A DNA stretch of 64,000 nt. It comes from Apis mellifera. Its lineage: Eukaryota > Arthropoda > Insecta > Hymenoptera > Apidae. Positions 51,626-64,000 of the stretch are shown here, piece by piece. Position 1 is the stretch's first letter, and the number at the start of each line of letters is the position of its first letter. The notes under the pieces are model-generated. The model did not search any database and was not told the origin of the DNA. It saw only the letters and a list, made by a program, of their open reading frames with translations. Made by a program: the position numbers and the translations under genes. The DNA lies in NCBI RefSeq assembly GCF_003254395.2, contig NC_037647.1:7829925-7893924 (forward strand), read 5' to 3'.

Positions 51626-51989
51626 TTCTCTCTGGAAAGAGAGGAAGTATAAAGATACGTCGATAAAGACGTATCAAAGTAAGTTGAGAAATAAATTCCT
51701 GGTTTATCCTGGTATATCGGGCTAATCGCTCGTACGGATCAAATTCATCTTCTCCGCGTGAATCCTTTCACAACGCATCGTCACGTTTATCGGTTCTTTC
51801 GAAACTGTCGGTTCATCTCGCGCCTCGACTATCGACGCCCATACGTGGCGTTTCGTTTCCGACCAAGTCCAAGGTTTCGAACCTTGTCAACGGGTCTCGT
51901 CACTCTCCACCATCCCCTTACCAACCTTCCATTTTCCCACAGTCGAATCCCTTCGTCAAACCTCGCCAAACACGAAACGCGAACCAAAG

Positions 51990-52108
51990 TAGTGGTAGTA
52001 GTAATAATATTACTAGCATAGTAATAGTAGTAGTAGAAGAAGACGACAACGACAACGACGACGACTACGAAGAAGAAGAAGAAGGAGGAGGAGAAGGAGA
52101 AGAAGAAG
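51990..52108. repeat. Compound trinucleotide microsatellite
   Basis: Consecutive runs of GTA, GAC/AAC, GAA and GGA triplets over about 120 bp. They yield homopolymeric open frames (Leu, Val or Tyr) on the minus strand that are not genes. Confidence 0.92.
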
Positions 52109-53287
52109 GGTCGAGCGGTTGTCTCCGTGGTCTGGTAGGAAAGGTCGAAAAAAGGTGGAGAAATAAACGGAGAAAAAAAGAAAACGGAGAAAATAGAGAA
52201 GGACAGGAGGTAAAAAGAGGGGAAAAAGAAGGGAGGAGGAGAGAAGAGCGGAGAAAACAAAACGGAATTGCGGCCTAGCTGCGGTGGATGATTTAGGGGG
52301 CGAGGGTCGCGGGTCGAGACCGGGCTCTGGAATGCTGGGCCCTCTTTCTCTCCTTCTCTCCTCTCCTCTCCTCTCTCCTTTTCCATCCACCGCTCTCCCT
52401 ACCATTTCCCCTCTCGCTCCCTCTTCCCGTGCCTTTTTCCTTTCCATGCCTCGTTGGAATCGCTGGCGGAGGAGGATAAAATGATAAGGGACAAGGATAA
52501 CGGATAGAACATTTACATATCGTCGTTAGTGCGAGCGTACGCAGAAATATTCTCTCTCTCTCTCTATTTCTTTCACTCTCGCTCTCCGAGCGAGCGTACC
52601 AAGCTTGACTTTTGGCACTGGCCCCCTTTTGACGATCGTGGGATCTTGTATAGAGGCGTGATCCTCGCGATATTTCTCCTATATAGATCTTAATTTTTTT
52701 TGTCGACGAGTATATATTTGAAAATTATTATTTATTTATTCTTCTCGAGCGACGATGAAAAAAAATCAAGCGTTAGGAATCGATATTATTCTATATACAT
52801 ATATATTCCTTGTTTCTTTGAAGGTTTTTCTCTTCTTCTCTTTTTGTTCCTCTTCATCTCTTCACGCATTCAAGATGGAATAATTTCGAATCGTCGACGC
52901 TCGATCCAATCTTATTTCGGTATTTACAGAGAGACGATCACGGGAGAAACAATGTCGCGTCCATCGCTCGAGAGGAAAAGATACTTTGGAAATACGAATA
53001 ATTTTTTTCGGTGTATTTATTATATGCGAGATAAATTCACAGGGACAGGAATAATTCCTGGCGGAGTTGGCAGGAATACCAGGAATACCGAGGGCGAGGC
53101 ATCTCGGGAATGCCACGAATCTAGTTCGTAAAGGGCACACAGGCTTATCTAGATCGCGAGCCAGGGACGAGATATATAGTCGGAGGCTGGGACAATTATG
53201 TAAGTGGCCAATGCGGGACATAATTTGTCGTCGAACGAATTAAGAATTCAATTAATTTCGCGAACGTATTCCTTCCTAAACTCTTTC

Positions 53288-53320
<33 letters not shown>

Positions 53321-55191
53321 CGAGGAAAGATCTTCCCTAAAGACACAGATCCTCTGAATATTTCTTGTCGAATACCCGTCTTATAATTTAATTTTCGACT
53401 ACTCTCTCCCCTTTTCTCGCGGAGAAATTATCGGAAGCGTTGCACGTTGCAATTGCACGATCGTTCGACGCGCTTCTGACGCGCTCCAAGAAGACGGGTT
53501 TTAACGCGTTGCGCAACTTTTGACCCCTTCACCAAAAAGGATTCTTACGAGTTTGGTCTAAGGCTTCCGAACAGCGAAGCTGTACACCATTTGGAATTGG
53601 TTGTTTCGAGATGGTCCGTCCATTATCGTGATTAAATTCAGAGTTAAAAATAAGGGTAAAAGAATAAATAAACAAAACCCTTAATTTTCCCTCGAATTTC
53701 AATTTCGAAGATTTCCCTAATACAATTTCTAAATCTTTAATTTAATTTGGAATCGAACATACTTACTTTCCAAACTTTTCCCTCCCACGATTCTTATTCG
53801 AATTTCTCTGTTATCGCTCCGCACACGGAAACAAAGGCGATCCAACTTCGATCTGCCGAAAAAACGCGAAGCGTGATCGTTGTAAAACTCACGTCTGGAA
53901 AGCGATAACGATCGAGTACACGTGTTAGAATGACACGTGGGGGAGTAGCGCTGGTCCCCCGATTCTACGTGGATTTATTGCCTGTTGCGGGTTAACTAAC
54001 CGGTGTGGAATGAGTTGTTGGTTGTTGGGCGCAAAGCGCAAGAATCGGTGCCGCGTACAGACGACGCAGATTGCGTATTGTTCGCGGCTAATTAGGATGC
54101 GGAGGAGAAACGATGAAACGAGCGCGTGAAACCCGCCGGAACGACTCACTGGATACATCGTTTGACAACGATGCGTGTAACAGAGTGGAAATGGAACGAC
54201 ACCGAATAATAATATTATTATCCCGTTATAACCGTTCGTCCATTCTTATCTCTCGTATGTGTATCGTAACAAACGACGTTTACTTCCAAGTTCTATCTAA
54301 TTACATAATAATAAACGCGTGTATTAGCGTTTGCTTTTTTTATTTTTTTTTAGCTACCGTAGAAGAATTGTGCACGCGCATAATATTCTTCTGTTACCTC
54401 GTATTAGCTCCTCGTAGCACGATCGACGAGGATCTAGCAGAGACTGGATTTTGAAACGCGAGGCATTAATCAGGGTGAGAAAAAAAAAAGGGGAAAAAAC
54501 GATTTGGAAGAGCGTCGAGGCGTCGGCGAGGGAAAAGTCTCGATAAATAAAATTCTAGCGTGAAACGACACGCGAGCACGCCAACGGAGTATCAGCGATA
54601 AAAAGACATAAGCTCGGCTCGAATCTCTCTCCCGGCTGTAAATGGAGGAGGCCTGCGGCGAGATTAGAATCCACCAGCTTCCGCGTGCGAATTATCCACT
54701 ACTCCTCCTCCAAGGCAAACGACCACGAGTTTTGTTAAGTTCCCTTTTTTACTCGCCTCTGTCCATCGTTCAATTGGAAAGGGTTCGCGCGCCGTATAAT
54801 CTTAAAAATCATGGTACAATATTGTATTGCGCAATCGATATTTCTACGTATATAAAAACGGGAGGTTGGAAATCGAAAGAGGAGGATTCTCGAGCAGCAT
54901 TCCTTACCTCGATTAATCATCTTGGGAAATAATTAACAATCAATTAGACTTGGCCTGGAAGACGTAGCCTCGTCCCAATGCGGTCAACTCGTTCAAGAAA
55001 ATTAATGAAAAATAAAGATACAAGAATTTCCCTTCGAACGAACGCAATACATTTATGTCATTTATCTACTTTCAATTCGCTCCACTTCCAGAACCAAACT
55101 GTTATCTGTTCACCCGATATATATACATATACATATATATATATTCGTCCCTATTTCCCTTAACAATAATAAATAGACACATCCTCGGAAT

Positions 55192-55219
55192 AAAGAAAGA
55201 AAGAAAGAAAGAAAGAAAG
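55192..55219. repeat. (AAAG)n tetranucleotide microsatellite
   Basis: About six to seven AAAG units in tandem, with a TA/CATA run about 70 bp upstream. Confidence 0.93.
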
Positions 55220-58045
55220 GATGGTATTTACGAACAGTCCGAGAACCGTAATGGTCTGGACGGTTGCGTATCGTACCTGTCCTGCGCCGGTGCGTGCGTG
55301 CATGCACGCGTGTGCACAGCTATCCTTCATGCCTCTCTCGCGTGTTCCCCCGCGTCGATGCACGCCACGCACGCCGCGCGCGCACACAGGCACACAGCGA
55401 GAGGGGGCCGCTATCACCGCGCACGTAGGAGGAGGGCGGCGAGGAGGGCCACGCACACACCAGCCTCCGCGCACGGGCGTGAATTATGCCTCGCGCGAGA
55501 TGTCAAATTGCTCGCCATATCGTAAAATATACAACTCCTCGCGCTGTGGGAAACATTATGTTCCCTCTCCCACTCTCCGGATACCCATTCGGCCCGATCC
55601 TTTCCCCCATGGTTCACCGATTCGACCCCTCCCCCGAGCTCCCCCTCCTCTCTCTCACCCCCTGTTCCAGGCCGAGGGACGATCCACCATTCGTTGGACG
55701 AGCTCTCAGATTGCCGGAGGGGGTTCTCAAGCCCTCTCTCTCTCTCTCTCTTTTCGATCCATTCCAAATTATTTCCGGGGAGGAGGTCGTGGAGCGAAGT
55801 CGCTCCTCCGCGTTTCGTTTAAATCGTGTTTTTGTTTTCGTCCGTTTCCCTTTTACTCGTGGGTGGTTGATATTAAAGCGTACGCGGAAGGGTTGATCGT
55901 TGAAAGGGGGTTGAAATTCCGGAGCAGAGTGTCGAGAGATATTGGGCGTGTATATACGTATATGCAGGGCGAGAGGAATAATAGAGGCTGCGGGTCTGGA
56001 ACGCGATCTGATTTAGCAATCTTCCCACCACGCCCTGTGTCTAATCGGCAGAGCGGGTCGGCGCTGGTTCATTAATAAACCTAAAACTGGCCCACACACG
56101 AGAGAGACCCGGGCCACGTCAAGTTCGAGAGCAAGTCTGCGTGGCGGAGAGAAATTATCGAGGATCGAGAGGGGAAGGAGGAATGAAAGGAACACAGGGG
56201 GTGGTGGTGGTGGTGGTGGAGAAAACGTCGAATCATCGGCAGTCAATAAATACCGATCGATCTTGCGCCACCATCTATTAATGACTAAACGTCGGCTAAC
56301 CAAATTAACCGTGACTAAAGTGCGTTTAATTCGGCGTTCCACGATTGGCCGCCATTGTTTCCGATTCAACCGGATTCCCAGACTCTTCTCTTATCCACCC
56401 TCTCCTCTCGAATTAATAATTTCCGTGAACGAGTCCATTGTGCGTCGAAATACCTCGATTTTTCGCTACGAGGTAAGGATGATCCTCCGAATTATTGCGA
56501 TCTCGCTAATCTCTCCGAGACTGACGCTTTCCGGTTTCCTCTTCGACTGCTCGCGATTCGATCTTCTTCTTCTCTTCTCCATATCCCGAGCGAATCGAAT
56601 AAAAGCGCAAAAAGATCTCCTCATCTCGATCTCCGCTGAATTTACATCGTTTCGAGTTCTCGAAAATCGCGACCTCTCCTCGCTCTCCTTGCTCTCGTTG
56701 TGACTCCCTCGTGTCTTTCGCACTCCCTCGAGGAATGAAAAGGAGCTCTCTCCTCTCGACTTTAATCCTGGCCACGCGTAAATCAACCAACTTCCTCTTT
56801 CGCGCCACGAGGGTATACTTGTAATACTTTTACTCTCCTCGGAGGAGAATCGAAATTTCTTTTGAAGGAGGCGAAGAATCTCGAGAGGAGACATTTTCAA
56901 TTTTCTTTCTCCGCTTTTCTAACGCGAGCGATGGATGATTTTATTTTTTGGAACAGAATGCAACGTCGTATTTGTGCGAGATTTTTATCCGACGTTTTCG
57001 ATGTTTAAACGTCGCAAAGCGAAGAGGAGAGAGCGTGAATCGTAACGTGGAGCGCAAAGGGACGGCTAGAGCGAGGGTTGTCGAGGGTTAAGAGAGGCAA
57101 AAGTGGACCTAAGTAGCCGTGTACGCGTACGGCAGCACTCGAAACACAATTCGTTCCGGTTCTCAAAACCTGAAATGCTAATCTGCCGGCGTTTTTCTTT
57201 TCACTCCCGATTACTCCCTCCCTCCCTCCCTTCCGAGTTTCGACACTCGGAATATTCCTCGTCTCCTTCTTATCCGTGTCCCGCCTTTAGAAGCGAAAAC
57301 TTCTCGATCAGCGGTGCAAACCTTTCCAAACGAGTCGAATCGGTGGACGAAGGAACTTCCTTTCGTGAAAAATCCTCACAATAGGCCTTCTAACAAGCAT
57401 TCCGCCTCTCTCTCTCTCTCTCTCTATCTATCCTTCATCCTCTTCTCCAAGCTTCACCATTTTCTCCTTCACCGTCCATTTCTGCCTCGTCCTTTGCCGT
57501 TTAGCACCGGTGCACAAAGATGCGACAAAGCGATTCAACGCAGCCCTCTTTCGTTTCTATTTAACGGAGAGAACCGAGAGTGAGAGAGAGAGAGAGAGAG
57601 AAACGATCCCGGCCGAATCTGTTTGCTGTTTTCTCCGTGGCCCGTGCAAAAGTTGACGAGACTTTCAGTGTTGAACCAAGGGGGATAAGGGCGCGCACCT
57701 ACTTTTGCTTCTCAATGCCCGATCTTCGAGGGCCCTCGAGCGTGTGTTCCCGCCGCCGCCTCTTCTGTTTGTATGCTACCTGTGTATCGAGGGGCGCGCG
57801 CACACGCTTCGATATATTGGCCGCTTAAAAACCGTTTACCATCGGGATCTACGCTCCGATGAATGCCGCCACGATATTTGGATCTCGACAGAACCAATCG
57901 AATATCCTTGGGAGAAGAGAAAGAGAAAGAGAGAGAGAGACGATGAAAAATAACGGAGGAGAGCGATATTTTTATTTAAAAAAAGGAAAAAAGTTTCTCA
58001 GAGGATGCGTTCCTCGAGAGATTGAAACCAGAAGAGAATTCACTT

Positions 58046-58068
58046 CTCTCTCTCTCTCTCTCTCGCTC
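58046..58068. repeat. (CT)n microsatellite
   Basis: CT tract of about 11 units with one interruption near its 3' end. Confidence 0.9.
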
Positions 58069-58660
58069 TCTCCCTGCCAGATATTCAATTATGGTAGATC
58101 GGTGCAAAGATACGCAGCGGCGTGACAACTATATACGCGCGGGTCAGTGTCCAAAAAAAGGAAAAGAAAAGAGGGGGGGAAAAAAAGAAACTGCCACCTT
58201 CCACGAATAAATAACTCGCGCTTTGCATACGGGGTGGGAGAGCGCGGTGTCTCAACTCAGGGCCGTACACGGTAGCGATCGAGGGAGGAGGAGGAGGAGG
58301 GGGAGAACGGCGACCGCGGAAACGACGACGTGCATTGGGTCAACAACCAGGGGTCTAAACAGGGACACCCCTCGTCGAAATTCCAAGGTATCGATTTCCG
58401 TGTAATCAAGGCGAGAGTGGCCCCCTCCCCTCTCGTCTTGGTGAGATCGAAATCCTCCGGATTTTCTGTTTTCCACCGGGTAGCAAGATGGAAGCAGGCA
58501 TAGAGCTGTGTAGGTAACCGACCCTGCGTGTAACTCTAGATGGGCAGCGTAGTATCGTGCCATGGCGCCCCTATCTTTTATGCCGGCCAGTTTCTGAAAA
58601 TCTCCCGGTTCGATCTGACTTCTCTCGGCCTAGCCGAGAGAGAGAGAGGGACGAGGCCTG

Positions 58661-58684
58661 AAAGAGAGAGAGAGAGAGAGAGAG
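58661..58684. repeat. (AG)12 microsatellite
   Basis: Perfect AG tract. A second shorter GA run lies just upstream at about 58636-58648, and a GT run lies at 58828-58844. Confidence 0.93.
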
Positions 58685-61600
58685 TGGAAGAGATTAGTTG
58701 GCAGCGACAGCAGCAACACGTGTGCTCCGCGGCCCGAGTTTACATAAACACGTATAAACGTCGTGTAAACCGGCGCGCGAGAGAGGGCTCGACTCGAGGA
58801 ATGGAATCGCGCTTGTGTACACGAGTATGTGTGTGTGTGTGTGTGAGAGTGCCACGGTAGCATCCCGACTCAGATAACGGGCAAGGATATACGACTCTAA
58901 ACTGCACCTACGTGCAGGACACCGGGCTACCGAATTTTCGGGGAATCAAGATTCCTCCGCGATCTCTTTCGGAATGAGACACGTCCCCTCCAGGGGAAGG
59001 AACTGGATTTGGCGAGAAAGTGGTTCTCTCTTTCGAGGGAACGAACTTATATACGTGTGTGTATATACGTGAAAGAGAATTCGTTCAAAATAATACAGGA
59101 ATCTATATATATATATATATTTCCTGCAATTGTTAGGCGACAAATGATAATAATAATAATTCGAAAACAATCGCCTTACGTATATTGTAACAGCGATGTG
59201 ACTCCGAGGAAAATACGAAATGACGAGATAAAAATGGAAAGCTTTCTCCATTGTGGCGCGGAATCCAGCCACGTGAACCTGCCTGGAAAAGGGCGAAGAA
59301 TCAAGGATGCTCGAGAGAGGCAGCGTTGGGAAACAGCGCTTCCGCCGCTGTGAATCGGCAAACGAGGAAGAGACGGAAGGAAAAGGGGGGAGGGGGGAAG
59401 AGGAATGGGGGAAAAGGCGGGCGAAAAGAAGAAAAAAAAAGAACCGCAAATCCGTGGGTAAACGTAACTACCGGTTGATGCGCCGATCATTCCACCATGT
59501 TGCCTCTGAAAGGGAGGAACGCCATCGACAGATGTTTCACCACCAAGGTAATTCGAGTGTTTGTCCGTCCTCTCTCTCTCTTTCTCTCTCTCTGTCTCGA
59601 AAACGCGCCAGCTTTCGCCATGATACGGCCGAGAAATCTCCTCTGTCGGGAATCGAAAGCGCCGAAAAACACCAGCTACAGATGTTGTCGAGATAAGATA
59701 AAGAATCATTCTTCGGAGCCTGGCCTTTTTTTTATCCTGTTTGTCGATCGGTCGTCTCGGAACGGATTCGAAAAAATCGCGCCTGATTTCTTATCGCTTT
59801 CGAGATAAAGAGGTTGCTGGTGGCGTAAAAGACACAAAGATGGATGAAGAAGTTAACAACGCTAACGCGTTGTCCCGATAGATCGATCTTGGAATATTTC
59901 TTTCGACGTTAATTCGTAACGTTGATCACGTTTGCGCGAGATTTTTATCGTTAAAATCTCGTTTAAATTGTCATCGATCTCGAAGATTGAGAATAAGTAT
60001 ACGGAACTTTTGAAAATCTTTCTTCAATTCCTTGAAATTTTCGTTCGATATGAAATTATCGTAATTTTGACTTACGTGAGCGAATCCTTCAAATACTATT
60101 TCAAAACGGAAGACATTGATTCAAACTGCTGCAAATTGTATCGAATCGGTATACATTTGCTTGGAAAAACTTTTAAAAATCTTTTCAAGTCGAGAATGAA
60201 AAACCGTCGAGAAATTATTATTCTCGAATCAAGCGAACTCTCGAAATATTCGTTTACGACGTTTTTCAATGATAAATTGAATCGTTACAGATTTTTCCAA
60301 TTCGTATATACACGATTCGTCGAAAAAACAGCGTCCACATTTTTCCACGGTGTTCAACGAGCATTATCGTCGTCGATAACGTCTCCGACCGAGCAGAACT
60401 CGTCGGGCAAGCAACATCCATAGAAGCGTTTCAAATGCCACTTGAAATCTTGCGACACGTGTCCTTCCACGAACTGGAATGGAAGAGGAAAAAACACGGA
60501 GAGAAGTTCAGGTGAAGCACGCGCTTCGTGCTGAACGCGATTCGAGAGATGATCGTAAACGGAATCGTGATGCAACGAGTGTATACACACATATATATAT
60601 ATATAACTGCACACGTACCGCTTCCATTTTCGGCCGCTCTCTTGATTATCATCCGATCACGATTCCAATTCTAAAACAGCGAGTGAAAAGCGACTTCCAG
60701 AGTGGAAATTTCCACAGTTTCGCTTTCGTTCCCCCCAAAGCAGCTCATCGATCATCAAAAATCCTCTCTTCACTCTCTTCACTCTCCATCGGACAGAGAG
60801 AGAGAGAGACTTTTGCCACGGAGGAGCAGAAATCAGCCGTGAAGGAGAAGAAGTTCGAGAGGAAGAGGAGAAAGAATGGCGAGAAAGGGAGAAAGAAGGG
60901 AGGGATCCACAATCAATTTACGAAACGCGAGCCTCCCATTGGATTTATCTAGATCCAATATCTCACCCGTCCTAATCCGTCCAAAACGCCAAGCCTCGAC
61001 TCGGTGTCGATCTCTCTCTCGTCGACTTTTCGGGGATCTTATCTTCCGGAGGGAAACGAACGATGCGACGGAGGATACAACGTGCAGGGATGATTCCTCG
61101 GTTTTCACTAATGCCCAACGTATAACAAGAAAATTATCCAGCCGAGAACCTCTCGATAATAGGGAAGAGGGGAACGGAGCTAAGGGAATGGAGCGAGCAG
61201 AAGAAGAGGAAGAGAGAGAGAGAGGGGAGACGGAGAGAATGACTGGTCGAAAGATTTTCGAAACGAAGAGGGAGGGAGAGGAAGAAGGGGGGGGGGGGAG
61301 TTTGGTTTTCTGCCGTGCTTTGCAACAATGTCCCGTTCAGGGACCTGGTGTCCTCTTCCAGTATAATGGTCGCGAAAAATCATCCATTATCCCTGGAAAA
61401 TGAGAGAAAGAAGCGGGAGAAAGAAAGAGAGGTGAGGAGATTTTGAAAAGGACAATGGGGTATACGCCCATATATCACTCCGAGAGATTTTTCGAAAACT
61501 GCAGTTCAATGAGTCTCCCACTAAGAGGTATTCAAGGAAAGATGGAATTCTAGATTGCCTTTATACCAGAAATACTCTTCAAGGTGTGAACCGTGGCGAC

Positions 61601-62148
61601 GGAAAAGCCTCTTGCTCCCTCTCTCTCCTTGCCGAGACGGAAGTGTATCGGCAGTAAATCTTACCGGGGGGGGTTTCTGCACGAATCTCTACGCTTCGCC
61701 GCGAAAACTAAAAATCTCTCTCTCTCTCTTGAAATTTCGAGATTCGTTTGGGCTTTCCAGAAAACGCGTGTCTTTTTTCCCTTTTTCTTTTTCTCAAGGA
61801 AAAACGCAACAAGCGAAAGATCTTTCCTAAGATATTCCCTCTCGCAATTTTCAACGCCTTCAAACATCTCTTGATTCAAGCAAGAATTAAGAACATCGAT
61901 CGATTTAAAAATTAATCTCCGGATAACAGAGGGAAATTTACCAAACAGGAATTCGATTCGAGTATTGGATCCACCAACTTCGAGATTGGGATCGCAATTC
62001 TTCCGATCCTCGGCTCAACTTCTTCTTCTCCAACTGTTCTCTTTGGAGACGATCCGGGTTCGGGACATGGGTGAAATTCACGTTGCATCCAATTCGCTCG
62101 TAGCCGCACGGATCGAAGTATACGCATACGCGTTCACGACGCTCGGCT

Positions 62149-62172
62149 ACTCTCTCTCTCTCTCTCTCTCGC
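62149..62172. repeat. (CT)n microsatellite
   Basis: CT tract of about 11 units ending in CGCTCGG, about 300 bp before the 157-bp array. Confidence 0.9.
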
Positions 62173-62482
62173 TCGGTTCGATCCCGGCCGTAGCCAAAAC
62201 GATTATAATAACTATTTTATCCGGCGCGGATCTGGGCCATTGTGCCTCCCCATTCTGAAAGTCATAACACGGTGCCTACACTGCCCTTCGGGAACTGCTC
62301 TTCGGGGCCATGCCTCCCCCAGCCAGCCACACGGGTACACCGTAACCATGCTGCACCATGAATCTCCACTTTATGTATACGCGTCTGCGTGTCCCCTGTG
62401 CACGCTTGCTCTTCCCTCTTCTGTCGTCGTCGCACGATCCACTTTCGCCAACGGGTTCGTTGCTTTACTTCTGCACGAGCTA

Positions 62483-63105
62483 CATCGCGTTCCGTGTTTT
62501 CCAACATCGAGAAGCTTTTTTTTTTTTATATATTAAACCAATAATTTAGAGAATTTGGTAAAAATTGTAAAGTTTCGATCGATGATATCACCTTGGACTA
62601 ATTCGTACATGATTAAAAAATATCATCCAAGCGAGTTACATCGTGTTCCATGAAGAGATCGTTCTCGAGAAGCTTTTTCTTTTCTTTGTTAAACCAGCAA
62701 TTTAGAGAATTTGGTAAAAATTGTAAAGCTTCGATCGATGATATTATATCACCTTGGACTAATTCGTACATGATTAAAAAGTATCATCCAAGCAAACTGC
62801 ATCGCGTTCCGTGAAGAGATCGTTCTCGAGAAGCTTTTTTTTTTCTTTAAAAACCAGCAATTTAGAGAATTTGGTAAAAATTGTAAAATTTCGATCGATG
62901 ATATCACCTTGGACTAATTCGTACATGATTAAAAAGTATCATCCAAGCGAGTTGCATCGCGTTCCGTGAAGAGATTGTTCTCGAGAAGAAAAATTCTTTT
63001 CTTTATTAAACCAGCAATTTAGAGATTTGGTAAAAATTGTAAAGCTTCGATCGATGATATTACATCACTTTGGACTAATTCGTACATGATTAAAAAAGTA
63101 CCACG
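62483..63105. repeat. Four-copy ~157-bp tandem repeat
   Basis: AAACCAGCAATTTAGAGAAT recurs at 62535, 62691, 62851 and 63008 (periods 156, 160 and 157). Each is followed by TTGGTAAAAATTGTAAAG, TCGATCGATGATAT, ACCTTGGACTAATTCGTACA and TGATTAAAAAGTATCATCCA. Copies are highly similar, so this array is young. Confidence 0.9.
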
Positions 63106-64000
63106 TTTCCACCCGCGTCGAGTCGATTAACAATCTATTATCTCTTTCTCTCATTCTTCACCCCTCCATCGTTGAAACCAATATACACACGCACGGGAAA
63201 TTCTTCAAGCTTATTCGAGCTTCCCCTCAAGGGGGACAGAGGGGGACGTATCTCTCCCCTTGCGCCAAGAATCCTTGCAGCGTCTCGTCTCGTCGACTGG
63301 AAGGTAAAACGAGAGAGGATCCGCGTGTATCCGAGGCACACTGTTTCCCATTGGACGAGGCACGCACACGCACGCGTGCACGGCCCCGCACACGACCAAC
63401 CCGGGGGCAATATTTCACGGCATATTGTTGCCATCTGCACACGCAACCCCGCGACAGAATGCACGACGTAGGAGAGACGCGAGCTTTTATTTATCTGCTA
63501 TTTATTTGCCAACGCGCTCGCTACCGAACCGGCCCCGCCGGGGCTCACGACCCTGCCGGGGACAGATTTGAAAAGTTATTAATCGTCCCGTTTTTGGAAG
63601 GAGCACGCCACAGGGACGCACACTCTTTTCTTTCACACCGGTGAGGGATAACCGGCCTCTTGCCACCTCGAGCCAACCGAACCCCGTCTCGATTGGCCAT
63701 CGAGAGGCTTCCTCGAGGAGGTGCGAATCGATGGGTGGAGACACCGAGGATGAGTCGAGATCGAGAATCTGGAAATCAAGATGGGGATCGTTATGATACT
63801 CGGATTATAATAAAATGCGCGAGCAATTTATTAGCAAGAATTAAGAATTGAAAATTGAATACTAAATGAAAACGAATCTTTGATCCAACAAATTTTAAAA
63901 ATATCAATTTCAATTCTTCTCGAAACAAAAATACGAATCGACGAAAATTTCATCGTCTCCAGAATAATTTCTGAATAAAAAATGCGAATCCATTCCCCAC

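Larger units (their letters stand above)
38447..64000 (+). other. opa: Putative opa intron 1 (3' end not in window)
   Basis: After the donor at 38447, no exon encoding the expected fourth and fifth ZIC fingers (EKPFKC followed by a second Cys-Cys-His-His pair) was found by reading the open frames to the window end. The interval is therefore taken as intron, although other genes could lie inside it. Unique non-coding stretches include 39800-40300, 43620-44000, 47500-48000, 54450-55050 and 59930-60450. GC-rich low-complexity patches lie at 55260-56100 and 57700-58900. No tRNA, rRNA or other structured RNA was recognised. Confidence 0.55.

Noticed and set aside
55221..56075. 284-codon open frame on the + strand
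   Set aside because: It crosses CpG-rich and CT-repeat low-complexity sequence, has long frames on the opposite strand and shows no domain. Its length is explained by GC content.
62160..62200. GGTTCGATCC phrase resembling a tRNA T-arm/B box
   Set aside because: The flanks do not form the paired T stem, and no A box or acceptor stem is visible at the right distance.
17150..63105. CRISPR-like interpretation of the regular repeats
   Set aside because: The units are directly tandem with no unique spacers between short constant repeats, and the DNA is animal nuclear DNA.

Overview
The window looks like nuclear DNA of an insect, most likely a honey bee (Apis) or a close hymenopteran. It is almost entirely non-coding. 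AT-rich stretches alternate with CpG-rich patches, and GA/CT, TA and trinucleotide microsatellites are very common. It carries a decayed mariner of the type common in bees. The single convincing gene is the arthropod odd-paired (opa) member of the ZIC zinc-finger family. The species call is an inference from this combination and was not tested by database search.

Layout. Positions 1-36.3 kb form a gene desert upstream of opa. It holds a diverged duplicated GC-rich module with two ZIC/Opa-like sites (2.5 and 3.1 kb), a CTCF-like site (4.15 kb), a GAGA plus Pho-like cluster (14.6-14.9 kb), and four separate tandem arrays (17.1-18.4, 20.3-21.1, 26.4-27.5 and 32.5-33.5 kb). A fifth array, a 242-bp module in three copies (35.6-36.3 kb), lies just upstream of the promoter region. 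A CpG- and G-rich stretch (36.3-36.8 kb) leads into a putative promoter and 5'UTR (about 36.8-37.47 kb). The first coding exon of opa is 37471-38446 on the + strand. It encodes the N-terminal MMNAF start, the ZOC motif, a His/Pro-rich region, a Gly tract and zinc fingers 1-3, and ends at a canonical splice donor. The fourth and fifth fingers were not found downstream, so 38447-64000 is read as opa intron 1, which would exceed 25.5 kb. That intron holds five more tandem arrays, one 5'-truncated mariner transposase pseudogene lodged in one of the arrays, and many microsatellites.

Functional reading. One isolated developmental regulator sits in a large non-coding landscape, as is usual for patterning genes. 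The best candidates for regulatory DNA are the triplicated module next to the promoter, in which every copy keeps a CAGGTAG (Zelda-type) word beside TAATCC (Otd/Bicoid-type), the distal Opa-like site pair, and the CTCF- and Pho-like motifs. These are motif-level inferences. Most long open frames elsewhere are low-complexity chance frames and are not annotated as genes.
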